Part shown: positions 45,231 through 52,341 of the stretch, piece after piece
Position numbering within the stretch: position 1 is the stretch's first letter
How the letters are laid out: each line of letters starts with the position of its first letter
NCBI GenBank assembly: GCA_017549365.1
Contig: JAFYUZ010000061.1
Span: 1 to 52,341 of the forward strand
Length of the DNA: 52,341 nt
Direction: 5' to 3'
Source of the DNA: Clostridia bacterium
Lineage (GTDB): Bacteria; Bacillota; Clostridia; Oscillospirales; CAG-382
Position numbers and translations under genes: made by a program
Notes under the pieces: model-generated
Told to the model about the DNA's origin: nothing
Seen by the model: the letters and a program-made list of their open reading frames with translations, nothing else
The model's database searches: none

Positions 45231-46169
45231 TCAGATAAAAAGATTTGTGATGTACAAAAGCAAAGGTATCGTTCCCACCGAGATAACGGTGGTAATACAA
45301 ACGAGCTTTGCGGCATTTATCGGGTTTGTGCCGTAGATCTCGGCAAAAACAGCGCCAAGGGTGGCAGAGGGCATTCCCGAAAGAACAACCAGCACCTGCG
45401 TAACGATGGTGCTTGCACCGCAAAGAAGGCATATACCAAGGGTTGCAAGAGGGAAGGCAAGAAGCTTTAAGAAAAGGCAGATATAAAGCTTCAGATCCTT
45501 AAACGCGGTTTTGAGATCAAGCTCTACAATAAGAGCACCGATTATTATCATGGCAAGGGGGAACGTTGCATCGCCCACCATGTCCATACCGCCAAGCAAC
45601 GCATCGGGGATCTTTACCTCGCAGATAAAAAGGATAAAACCAAAGACGGTTGCGATGATACCGGGGTTGAGAAAAAGCTTTTTGAAATCAAGCTTTTGCT
45701 TTTTGCCGCTTCTTTCGTGGCGCGACAGCATGGCAATGCCGTACGACCAGAAGCACAGATTGAATACAGTGTTGTAAAAAGCGCCGTACATAATACCCAA
45801 TTTGTCACCGTAAATGGCGGCAAGAATAGGAAATCCCATAAATCCGCAGTTGGCAAAAAGTGTGTTCAGCTCGTAAACCACGTTGTCCTTGGGGTTTGTT
45901 TTTGATCTGAAAACAAAATAGCAGATAACCGCGGTCACAAGGTGTATGACAACGCCGCCTGCAAATATGGTAAGTCCCGTGGACATAATATGCGCGTCAA
46001 AGGGCATCTGAAACGAGCAGATGATAAGCAGGGGATTTGTGATGTTTGAAAGCAACCTTGCAAGCGCCTGAACGTTTGCTCTGTCAATAAATTTTCTTTT
46101 TCTTGCATAAAAACCGACGATCATGATAAACAAAAGCTGGATCGTCCTTGAAATTACGTTTTCTATCAT
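45231..46169 (-). CDS. AEC-family transporter (auxin efflux carrier/malate permease type)
   Basis: A 312-residue integral membrane protein with about ten hydrophobic helices. LLFIMIVGFYARKRKFIDRANVQAL at the N-terminus, LARLLSNITNPLLIICSF, FANCGFMGFPILAAIYGD and VLSGMPSATLGAVFAEIYG near the end are typical of the AEC family. Known members carry organic acids. First gene of the operon, with a good promoter at 46207-46235. The link with a rhamnosidase is unexplained; the cargo is not predicted. Confidence 0.85.
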   Translation of the reverse strand: MIENVISRTIQLLFIMIVGFYARKRKFIDRANVQALARLLSNITNPLLIICSFQMPFDAHIMSTGLTIFAGGVVIHLVTAVICYFVFRSKTNPKDNVVYELNTLFANCGFMGFPILAAIYGDKLGIMYGAFYNTVFNLCFWSYGIAMLSRHERSGKKQKLDFKKLFLNPGIIATVFGFILFICEVKIPDALLGGMDMVGDATFPLAMIIIGALIVELDLKTAFKDLKLYICLFLKLLAFPLATLGICLLCGASTIVTQVLVVLSGMPSATLGAVFAEIYGTNPINAAKLVCITTVISVGTIPLLLYITNLFI

Positions 46170-46206
46170 TTTTTCTCCAATCGTGAAGATTTTATCTCCA
46201 TATAAT

Positions 46207-46235
46207 ATTATACATTATAACGCCGATATAATCAA
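46207..46235 (-). promoter_or_regulatory. Promoter of the AEC-GNAT-GH78 operon
   Basis: On the minus strand: -35 TTGATT (46230-46235), 17 bp spacer, -10 TATAAT (46207-46212). Confidence 0.72.
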
Positions 46236-46405
46236 TACGATTTTCTCACAAAAACAAGGGGCAGGTGCAATAGTTTTTTGAACATTTTATATTCTTTGGG
46301 CATAGAATGTTAACAAGAGCGGCAAGTGCGGCTTTTCGTGCTTTTCCGCTTTACATCAAAGGTACGGGGATCTTGCCCGTGCCGATTATTTAAGGAGGAA
46401 CAACA

Positions 46406-47266
46406 ATGTCAGAAAAGAACTGTCCGTCTTTCCGCGACAACACGTCGGTGTGTGGCACGACAGGCTTTAACCAGACCTCCGGCGGAAAACACAACACCGC
46501 CTGCGGCACCTGCGTTGACTGTGACAAAATATACGATTCGGTAAAAGACAAGGATTGCCTTGAAGATCTCAAGGTGTTTCTCACCGAATGCGGTCAGGAT
46601 ATAATCGACAGGGCAACAAACATCCGTTGCAAAGGTGCCGAAGTGCTCTGGACCCACATAACGGTAGACACCGTCCCCTTCAACAAGGGATACTATTCGG
46701 TATACGTGCGCTTTTATTTCAAGTTGCATTTCGAGGCTTGCGTTCCCGGCGGCAAAAGCCAGGAATTTTGCGGCGTTGCGGTGTATGACAAAAAATGCGT
46801 ACTTTTCGGAAGCGAGGGCAACATCAGCATCTTTACCTCCGAACAGTATTGCAACGATTTTTGCAGCGGCATAGGAGATATCCCCTGCGATTACAAAACG
46901 AATATGCCCAAGGTGGTCGTCGAGGTCGCGCCGCCCATCTGCCTTGCCGTAAAGCTTGTTGAAAAACAGTACAAATTCGGCTGTTGCTGCTGCACCTGCG
47001 ATCAGATTCCCGAGCACGTCTGCCGCCACTGCGGAGGCAACGTTACCGACGATTTCGGTGTAAAGTGTCTTTACGTTTCGCTGGGACTTTTCAGCGTGAT
47101 CCGCATCGAGCGCCCCGTGGCACTTGTGCTTTCGGCAAGCGAATTTTGTATTCCCGAAAAGGAAAGCACCGTTTGCTCCGATTCGAGCGACCCTTGCGCT
47201 CTCTTTAAGAAGATGAATTTCCCCACCGACGACTTTTTCCCTCCCAGCCCGTCGTGCTGTAATTAA
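46406..47266 (+). CDS. Cysteine-rich protein of unknown function
   Basis: A 286-residue protein with 28 cysteines (about 10 percent). The N-terminus SEKNCPSFRDNTSVCGTT and a CGTCVDCD stretch are Cys/Ser/Thr-rich. The middle is beta-rich (GYYSVYVRFYFKLHFEACV). Near residue 190 comes FGCCCCTCDQIPEHVCRHCG, which might bind metal, and the C-terminus ends SPSCCN. There is no signal peptide or membrane helix. A spore-coat or metal-binding role is possible, given that cysteine-rich coat proteins are common in Clostridia, but no family is recognised. AAGGAGG precedes the ATG, and a leader hairpin (GGTACGGG/CCCGTGCC) lies just upstream. Confidence 0.7.
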   Translation: MSEKNCPSFRDNTSVCGTTGFNQTSGGKHNTACGTCVDCDKIYDSVKDKDCLEDLKVFLTECGQDIIDRATNIRCKGAEVLWTHITVDTVPFNKGYYSVYVRFYFKLHFEACVPGGKSQEFCGVAVYDKKCVLFGSEGNISIFTSEQYCNDFCSGIGDIPCDYKTNMPKVVVEVAPPICLAVKLVEKQYKFGCCCCTCDQIPEHVCRHCGGNVTDDFGVKCLYVSLGLFSVIRIERPVALVLSASEFCIPEKESTVCSDSSDPCALFKKMNFPTDDFFPPSPSCCN

Positions 47267-47283
47267 AACAAAACCCAATAATA

Positions 47284-47325
47284 AAAGTTTTGCTCAAGCT
47301 TTCTTAAAAGCTTGAGCAAAACTTT
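47284..47325. terminator. Perfect 19-bp inverted repeat downstream of the cysteine-rich gene
   Basis: Arms of 19 bp (47284-47302 and 47307-47325) pair without mismatch around the loop CTTA. Both ends are AAAG/CTTT, so it can terminate transcription on either strand, although the downstream T tract is weak. Confidence 0.65.
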
Positions 47326-47444
47326 AAATATTTTGTTCCGTGCCAATTTTTTCAAAATCAGAAAAGATCTATGAAAAACAGCCCTTCTTTTTTCCTGCTT
47401 TGTCCTTTCAAACAAAGGTCTGCCACCTGCGGCTTTCATTTCCA

Positions 47445-47473
47445 TTGCAACGGAAACTTCGCCGCTGTATAAT
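47445..47473 (+). promoter_or_regulatory. Promoter of the CAP-domain gene
   Basis: -35 TTGCAA (47445-47450), 17 bp spacer, -10 TATAAT (47468-47473). Confidence 0.68.
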
Positions 47474-47503
47474 AGAGCCATGGAAAGAAAGGAGGACAAA
47501 ATA

Positions 47504-48238
47504 ATGAAAAAATTACTTTCCGTACTTATGGCAAGCGCCATGCTTTGCACCCCCGTTGCGGCATCCGCTTCCGACACAGACAACAATTGCAAAATAAAAG
47601 ACTTTTTGAGTAATATATCCCAATACACCGCCTGCACCGATGGCGAGTGTTCGGTCAAAGCTCCGTGCGACATTTTTGATCTTATCGGCGGCGTTTTCGA
47701 AAAAAACGATGCTTTCACAAAGGATGATATCGCCCAAAAGCTTTTTGATATTATAAAAGAAAAGCTCCCCGAAAAAGGCGAAAACGTCAATCCCCCCGAA
47801 AAGCTTCCCGAAAAACCCGCCACTCCGCCTGCCGATTTTGAAGAAGAGCTTCAAACTCCCGCATCCGACAATCTGCAGCAAATAGTTGACCTTGTAAATT
47901 CCTATCGCGCTCAATATGGTATCGCTCCCGTTTCGTACGATGCGGCGGCATCCTGCGCGGCACAAAAAAGAGCCGCCGAGACCGAAAAGCTCTTTTCTCA
48001 CACAAGACCTGATGGCTCCCGTTGCTTCACCGCCCTTGATGAATGTGGGGTGTCCTATCGCGGAGCGGGCGAAAATATCGCCGTGGGACAAACGAGTGCA
48101 AAACAGGTTATGACCGAGTGGATGAACTCTCAAGGTCACCGCGAAAACATACTTAACGAAAGCTTCACAAAGCTCGGTGTCGGTTTTCATATAGGCGCCG
48201 ACGGAAGATATTACTGGACACAGATGTTTATCTATTGA
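47504..48238 (+). CDS. Secreted CAP/SCP-domain protein
   Basis: A 244-residue protein. The N-terminal signal peptide is MKKLLSVLMASAMLCTPVAA, with cleavage likely after ASA near residue 23. A Pro/Glu-rich linker spans about residues 93-120. The CAP domain follows: LVNSYRAQYGIAPVSYD, then LFSHTRPDG (His), GAGENIA (Glu) and SQGHRENIL (His), the conserved cavity residues. Bacterial CAP proteins are extracellular and of mostly unknown role; a spore or wall association (YkwD type) is common. Start: ATG behind AAAGGAGG. Confidence 0.88.
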   Translation: MKKLLSVLMASAMLCTPVAASASDTDNNCKIKDFLSNISQYTACTDGECSVKAPCDIFDLIGGVFEKNDAFTKDDIAQKLFDIIKEKLPEKGENVNPPEKLPEKPATPPADFEEELQTPASDNLQQIVDLVNSYRAQYGIAPVSYDAAASCAAQKRAAETEKLFSHTRPDGSRCFTALDECGVSYRGAGENIAVGQTSAKQVMTEWMNSQGHRENILNESFTKLGVGFHIGADGRYYWTQMFIY

Positions 48239-48254
48239 TAATATCCTCCTTATC

Positions 48255-48292
48255 AAAAAACGCAAGCCATATCTTTTGGCTTGTGTTTTTTT
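48255..48292 (+). terminator. Terminator of the CAP-domain gene
   Basis: Arms CGCAAGCCA and TGGCTTGTG (one G-U) around an 7-nt loop, followed by seven T. It directly abuts the next promoter. Confidence 0.85.
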
Positions 48293-48293
48293 G

Positions 48294-48322
48294 TTGCAAT
48301 TTGCGTTATGTTGTGGTATAAT
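48294..48322 (+). promoter_or_regulatory. Promoter of the CE15-like gene
   Basis: -35 TTGCAA (48294-48299), 17 bp spacer ending in TGTGG, -10 TATAAT (48317-48322). Confidence 0.72.
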
Positions 48323-48351
48323 GAAAAAGAATATGCTGTGAGGTGATAAAA

Positions 48352-49392
48352 ATGCTCGATAAAATACTTGATGAAAAAAGGCTTCCTTCTTTTTTGCCCC
48401 GCTCCGAAATGCTTGATATGATACAAAGGGAAGAATACGGCTATATTCCGCCCTCACCCGAAAGCATCTCTTTCACGGAAGAAGATTTCATCCCGAATTT
48501 CTGCGCTGGCAAAGCGGTCTGCAAAAAGGTTTATATAAAAACTGTTGTAAACGGCAAGGATTTTACTTTTCCCATATATGCCACCGTCCCGACGGAAAAA
48601 GGACCGCACCCGTTTTTCGTCTGCATCAATTTCCGCGATGACGTCCCCGACAGATATATCCCCTGCGAGGAGATCGTGGACAGCGGATTTGGCATCATTT
48701 CGTTCTGCTACAAGGACGTGACGAGCGACGACGGAGATTTTACAAACGGCCTTGCGGGCGTTCTTTACAAAGACGGAAAACGCGCCCCCGATGATGCGGG
48801 AAAAATTTCCATGTGGGCGTGGGCGGCACACAGAGCACTTGATTATGCACAAACCGTTCCAGCGTTCGATATGAACTGCGCCATCGTCTGCGGACATTCA
48901 AGACTCGGCAAAACCGCTCTTCTTGCCGCCGCTTGCGACGAAAGATTTGCTTTTTGTCATTCCAATGATTCGGGATGCTCGGGCTCTGCCATTTCCCGCG
49001 GAAAAGACGGTGAGACCATTGAAAAAATCGTCAAAGCTTTCCCGTATTGGTTCTGCGAGAACTATTATAAATATTCGGGACGCGAATACGAATGTCCCTT
49101 CGATCAGCATTTTCTCACCGCCTGCATTGCACCGAGATATCTGTATATTGCAAGCGCCGTTGAAGACACCTGGGCAGATCCCGACCACGAGATGCTGAAC
49201 TGCGTTGCTGTCGGAAAGTATTACGAAAGCCTCGGCTTTTCGGGCTTTGTCTGCAAGGACAGATTGCCAAATCAGGGCGACACCTACCACGAGGGCAGAG
49301 TCGGATATCATCTGCGAAAAGGTACCCACTATTTCGGCAGAGAAGACTGGCAAAAAGTTATTGAATTTATAAACAAGCACAGGGAGAAATAA
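48352..49392 (+). CDS. Alpha/beta hydrolase resembling CE15 glucuronoyl esterases
   Basis: A 346-residue protein. The nucleophile elbow is CGHSRLGKTALLAAACDERF (Ser183), close to the GCSRxGK signature of CE15 enzymes, and a NDSGCSGSAISRG segment follows, as in that family. The C-terminal GYHLRKGTHYF carries candidate catalytic histidines. CE15 enzymes cleave esters of glucuronic acid with lignin; here no signal peptide is present, so the true substrate may be an imported methyl-glucuronate oligosaccharide or another ester. Start: ATG behind GAGGTG. The lipoprotein gene follows by 2 bp. Confidence 0.78.
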   Translation: MLDKILDEKRLPSFLPRSEMLDMIQREEYGYIPPSPESISFTEEDFIPNFCAGKAVCKKVYIKTVVNGKDFTFPIYATVPTEKGPHPFFVCINFRDDVPDRYIPCEEIVDSGFGIISFCYKDVTSDDGDFTNGLAGVLYKDGKRAPDDAGKISMWAWAAHRALDYAQTVPAFDMNCAIVCGHSRLGKTALLAAACDERFAFCHSNDSGCSGSAISRGKDGETIEKIVKAFPYWFCENYYKYSGREYECPFDQHFLTACIAPRYLYIASAVEDTWADPDHEMLNCVAVGKYYESLGFSGFVCKDRLPNQGDTYHEGRVGYHLRKGTHYFGREDWQKVIEFINKHREK

Positions 49393-49394
49393 AA

Positions 49395-50192
49395 ATGAAA
49401 AAAAGAATAATAGCATCTATCGTTTGCGCGATCACACTTTTGTGCGCCTTTTCCATGGCATCCTGCGGCGAAAGCAGAAAAGAACCCGAAACCATCACCG
49501 AGCAGGTGGCGTACATCATCGAAGACCGCTTTGAAGGCGCGGGATATACCGCAAAGACCGAATGTGACAACGAAAAACAGCAGGTAACCGTCACCGTCAC
49601 CAAGGACAAGCACGAGAAAGTTTCCATCTTGAACGCTAACAAGTACCTCGATCTTGCCGCAATGCCCGGCAGATTTTCGCTGTTCATGCTTAACTACGGC
49701 GATAGCTATTTCGAGATTTTGAATACCGACGAGATAGAAAAAGCAGAGATCGTGAAAAACGGCAACAAAAAGTCGATTAAGCTTACCGTCGACGATTCCA
49801 CAAGAGCCAAGTACTACGACGCCACAGAAACCGCAATCAGCCTGGATTCGCCCATATACGTTCTTCTTGACCACGCCATAGTTGGCGCATATCTTCCCGA
49901 AGAGCCGATCGATTCCAACGAGATCCTTGTGGAAAGCACGTTTGACGCGGAACGCGCAGGCACCTTGAAAGCGTGCATTGACACGGGTGTTATGCCCTGC
50001 GGACTCAAGGTTTCGCAAAGCTCGTTTGACGAAAAAGGCAACCTTGCCTTTGTGGTAACCCTTGTTCCCGAAAGCGAACAGAGCGAAGAGGAAGCCGAAA
50101 AAGCAATAAAAGAAGCGATTGAAGAAGCGATAGCGGACGAAGAATCAGAAGAATCGGCAGAAACAGAAGAAACACAGACAAAGGCAGAATAA
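49395..50192 (+). CDS. Lipoprotein consisting of a SecD P1-like periplasmic domain
   Basis: A 265-residue protein. Signal peptide with a lipobox-like MASC (Cys24). Residues 38-210 align with the periplasmic P1 domain of SecD encoded next door: TVDDSTRAKYYDAT and SPIYVLLDHAIVGA, then FDAERAGTLKACIDTGVMPCGLK match LDDSARQSFAEAT, SPIYILLDDEIISA and FDAKSAADLANLISSGNLPCELT of SecD. The SecD channel helices are absent. A Glu-rich tail (about residues 228-265) ends the chain. Own terminator at 50202, so not co-transcribed with secD. It may modulate SecDF; this is inferred from the homology. Confidence 0.78.
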   Translation: MKKRIIASIVCAITLLCAFSMASCGESRKEPETITEQVAYIIEDRFEGAGYTAKTECDNEKQQVTVTVTKDKHEKVSILNANKYLDLAAMPGRFSLFMLNYGDSYFEILNTDEIEKAEIVKNGNKKSIKLTVDDSTRAKYYDATETAISLDSPIYVLLDHAIVGAYLPEEPIDSNEILVESTFDAERAGTLKACIDTGVMPCGLKVSQSSFDEKGNLAFVVTLVPESEQSEEEAEKAIKEAIEEAIADEESEESAETEETQTKAE

Positions 50193-50201
50193 TATATATC
50201 C

Positions 50202-50230
50202 AAAACCGCACCGTGGGGGTGCGGTTTTTT
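50202..50230 (+). terminator. Terminator of the SecD-like lipoprotein gene
   Basis: Arms AAACCGCACC and GGTGCGGTTT around GTGGG, with a T run. It separates the lipoprotein transcript from secDF. Confidence 0.9.
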
Positions 50231-50273
50231 GTCCAAAATATCCTGCAAATTGCCGTTTTTTGTTGCAAAACTG

Positions 50274-50302
50274 TTGACTTTGGCGCGATAAATTGATATA
50301 AT
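50274..50302 (+). promoter_or_regulatory. Promoter of secD-secF
   Basis: -35 TTGACT (50274-50279), 17 bp spacer, -10 TATAAT (50297-50302). Confidence 0.85.
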
Positions 50303-50385
50303 ATCATTTAGTGGGTTTTTGGCTTTGCTTGCTTTTCAAACAAGGCCTTTCCCGAAGAAGTAAAATGCAGAAAGGATGTAAAACA

Positions 50386-51729
50386 ATGAAAAAAAGCGCA
50401 AGCGTCTTCATTCTCATGATGCTTGTCATAGTACTTCTCATTTCTATGGTATGCTATGGCGTTCGCATCGGAGACGGAGGACTCAAAAGCATTTTTGAAG
50501 AGAATTCCGTTATCATGGGTCTTGACCTTGTAGGCGGAACTTCTATCACCTTTGAAGCCAATGCCAAGGAGGGCATGGAGGCCGAAGCTCCTTCGACCGA
50601 CAACCTCGATCCCTCGGTACCCCAGGAAACCGTTATCGACGGTATCACTGATTCCGACATGGATGCAGTTGTTGCAATTCTCGGCAGACGTGCCACCAAT
50701 GCAAACTACACCGAAGCTCAGGTCGTAAGACTCAACACAGCCGGTAAAAACCGCATTCGTGTTGACATCCCCGACGTTGACGATGCAGAGGCAGCCCTCG
50801 AGCTCATGGGCAAGACCGCTCAACTTACCTTCTTCTATATCACTGATGCCGGTGAATTGGTTGAAGTTCTCACAGGCGACCAGGTAAAGAGCGCGGTTGC
50901 CACAACCGACCAGACTCTCAACCACGTCGTTGCTCTCCAGCTTGACGACAGCGCAAGACAGAGCTTTGCCGAGGCAACAAGAATTACCTCGCAGACAGGC
51001 TCTCCCATCTACATTCTCCTTGATGATGAGATCATCAGCGCACCCGTTGCCAATGAAGAGATCAACTCGACAGAGTGCATCATCACAGGCGATTTCGATG
51101 CTAAGAGCGCCGCAGATCTTGCAAACCTTATCTCGTCGGGTAATCTTCCCTGCGAGCTCACCGCCATCGAAACCCGTACAGTCGGCGCTTCTCTCGGCGA
51201 CAACGCTTTCAAGCAGGCAATGACAGCAGGTGTCATCGGCGTTATCCTCGTAATGCTCTTTATGATTATTATGTACAGACTTCCCGGCGTTGTTTCGGCT
51301 CTTGCACTTGTGGCATACATTGCTCTCACATGCATCTGCCTCGTTCTCTTTAAGGTAAACCTTTCTCTCCCTGCCATCGCAGGTATCTTCCTTACCATCG
51401 GTATGGCAGTTGACGCCAACGTCGTAATCTTCGAGAGAATCAAGGAAGAACTCAATGCAGGCAAGAGCGTAAAGGCAGCTGTAAAGGCAGGCTTCAACCG
51501 CGCCTTCACCGCCATCATCGACTCGAACATCACAACCCTTATCGCCGCAGTTGTACTTTGGTACTTCGGCACAGGCGCGATCCAGGGCTTTGCCGTAACA
51601 CTCTTCCTCGGCGTTGTTCTTTCGCTCATCACAGCCCTCTTCATCACCAAGGTGCTTCTTAATGCACTCGTTGGCATGGGCGTAACAAATATCAAGCTCT
51701 TCGGCGCAAAGTCCGCCGACAAGCAGTAA
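50386..51729 (+). CDS. secD: Protein translocase subunit SecD
   Basis: A 447-residue membrane protein. TM1 (SVFILMMLVIVLLISMVCYG) is followed by GLDLVGGTSITFEA, the P1 periplasmic domain (about residues 35-265, including SPIYILLDDEIISAPVA), and five membrane helices with the RND-type pattern: IMYRLPGVVSALALVAYIAL, LPAIAGIFLTIGMAVDANVVIFERIKEEL and DSNITTLIAAVVLWYFGTGAIQGFAVTL. With SecF it uses the proton-motive force to finish protein export. Start at the ATG behind AAAGGATG. secF follows by 17 bp; in many Firmicutes the two are fused, but here they are separate. Confidence 0.95.
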   Translation: MKKSASVFILMMLVIVLLISMVCYGVRIGDGGLKSIFEENSVIMGLDLVGGTSITFEANAKEGMEAEAPSTDNLDPSVPQETVIDGITDSDMDAVVAILGRRATNANYTEAQVVRLNTAGKNRIRVDIPDVDDAEAALELMGKTAQLTFFYITDAGELVEVLTGDQVKSAVATTDQTLNHVVALQLDDSARQSFAEATRITSQTGSPIYILLDDEIISAPVANEEINSTECIITGDFDAKSAADLANLISSGNLPCELTAIETRTVGASLGDNAFKQAMTAGVIGVILVMLFMIIMYRLPGVVSALALVAYIALTCICLVLFKVNLSLPAIAGIFLTIGMAVDANVVIFERIKEELNAGKSVKAAVKAGFNRAFTAIIDSNITTLIAAVVLWYFGTGAIQGFAVTLFLGVVLSLITALFITKVLLNALVGMGVTNIKLFGAKSADKQ

Positions 51730-51746
51730 GTAAGGAGGTAATGAAA

Positions 51747-52341
51747 ATGAAGTTTAATCTCAAACTCGTTCAGAACAAGAAAATATTTTTCATTATCACC
51801 GCAGTGATCGTCGTTGCAGGCCTTCTTTCCATGGTCCTTCGCGGATTCTATTGGGACGTTGACTTCCGCGGCGGTACAGAGATCACCTACACCATCGCTT
51901 CCGACAAGCCCGTGTCCGAGCTTATAAAAGAAGTTGAAGACACCGCCCGCGGCGCACTTGAAGAGATCGGCTCTGACCGTAATCTCATCAATATCGTCCG
52001 CTCGGCAGGCGACGGCATAGTTATCAGATCTCTCGAGCTTTCCAAGACCGAAATCGCTGCCATCGACACCGCTCTCAAGCTTCACTTTGAAGATCCCGTT
52101 GCTCCCGTTTACACAATGGAAGCTCTCAAGGCAGAATTTGCCGCTCTTTCGGGCGCCACTGAAGAAAAGGCAGACGATGCCGAAGCAGAAGCAAATGCAG
52201 ATGAAGCCGCTGATGCAACAGTAGCAGACGATGCAGAAGCAGAAGTTGAAGCAGAAGTTGAAGCAGAAGTTGAAGCAGAAGTTGAAGCAGAAGTTGAAGC
52301 AGAAGTTGAAGCAGAAGTTGAAGCAGAAGTTGAAGAAGAAG
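51747..52341 (+). CDS. secF: Protein translocase subunit SecF, 3' truncated by the window, with acidic repeat insertion
   Basis: About 198 codons are visible. TM1 (IFFIITAVIVVAGLLSMVLR) precedes GFYWDVDFRGGTEITYTI, the SecF signature, and the first part of the P4 periplasmic domain. From about residue 133 the sequence becomes Ala/Glu/Asp-rich, and from residue 166 it is a (Glu-Val-Glu-Ala) repeat, so the P4 domain appears to be interrupted before its usual second half. Start at the second close ATG with GGAGG 8 bp upstream. The remaining five helices lie beyond the window, so integrity cannot be judged. Confidence 0.88.
   Translation, partial: MKFNLKLVQNKKIFFIITAVIVVAGLLSMVLRGFYWDVDFRGGTEITYTIASDKPVSELIKEVEDTARGALEEIGSDRNLINIVRSAGDGIVIRSLELSKTEIAAIDTALKLHFEDPVAPVYTMEALKAEFAALSGATEEKADDAEAEANADEAADATVADDAEAEVEAEVEAEVEAEVEAEVEAEVEAEVEAEVEEE
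52242..52341 (+). repeat. 12-bp in-frame tandem repeat in secF
   Basis: Unit GAAGTTGAAGCA repeats seven times exactly (52242-52325), then as a variant ending GAA (52326-52337), and runs to the window end. It encodes Glu-Val-Glu-Ala and keeps the frame, so copy number can change without breaking secF. The array could also be longer than it appears if the assembly collapsed it. Confidence 0.92.

Noticed and set aside
52242..52341. Possible CRISPR-like repeat array
   Set aside because: The 12-bp units are directly adjacent without spacers, are in frame and encode Glu-Val-Glu-Ala within secF.

Overview
The window looks like chromosome of an anaerobic, Gram-positive, spore-former-type Clostridia member (Bacillota). 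Supporting evidence: an electron-bifurcating-type [FeFe] hydrogenase operon; an L27 precursor with a Prp-cleavable N-terminus and Prp encoded beside it; strong AAAGGAGG-type ribosome-binding sites; sigma-A promoters with 17-18 bp spacers; many intrinsic hairpin-plus-U-tract terminators; and a copper-amine-oxidase-N stalk surface protein. The many glycan-active genes point to a gut or other plant/host-glycan habitat (inference). No rRNA, tRNA, insertion sequence, prophage or CRISPR array was seen.

Layout. 1-1352: 3' end of a surface protein. 1399-6392: a five-gene operon with an alpha/beta hydrolase, an SGNH esterase, a PHP phosphoesterase, a sugar-phosphate isomerase-like TIM barrel and a GH29 alpha-L-fucosidase. 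6391-8592 (minus): MFS transporter and class II aldolase. 8736-12866: GH2 beta-mannosidase-like enzyme, a ROK kinase lacking the zinc cysteines and a GmhA-like SIS isomerase, behind a promoter with a 21-bp-phased direct repeat. 12865-14226 (minus): RsmF-type rRNA methyltransferase. 14384-22979: a ten-gene hydrogenase operon in which HndA/B/C/D homologues flank a module of DRTGG protein, anti-sigma-like ATPase, HydS-like sensory hydrogenase, second DRTGG protein, PHP protein and second ATPase. 23010-25528: ACT-ACT-metallo-beta-lactamase protein and a membrane protein.

25551-28089 (minus): rpmG-secE-nusG-rplK-rplA from one consensus promoter. 28161-30939: an AT-rich pair, an AraC regulator divergent from an unrecognised 618-residue protein. 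31004-33529: rplU-prp-rpmA and obg. 33531-36629: AraC regulator divergent from a glycyl radical enzyme with no activase in the window. 36626-37818 (minus): LytTR regulator and LiaF-like membrane protein. 37918-40317: rpsB (with a structured leader), tsf and mgsA. 40378-41222: AT-rich XRE regulator and lipoprotein around a palindromic operator candidate. 41191-46235 (minus): beta-helix protein, then an AEC transporter-GNAT-GH78 rhamnosidase operon. 46406-50230: a 28-cysteine protein, a CAP-domain protein, a CE15-like esterase and a lipoprotein. 50274-52341: secD and the start of secF.

Two observations stand out. First, the sensory-hydrogenase/ATPase/PHP/DRTGG module sits inside the catalytic hydrogenase operon. 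Second, the lipoprotein at 49395 appears to be a complete SecD P1 periplasmic domain on a lipid anchor with no channel part, encoded immediately upstream of secD.
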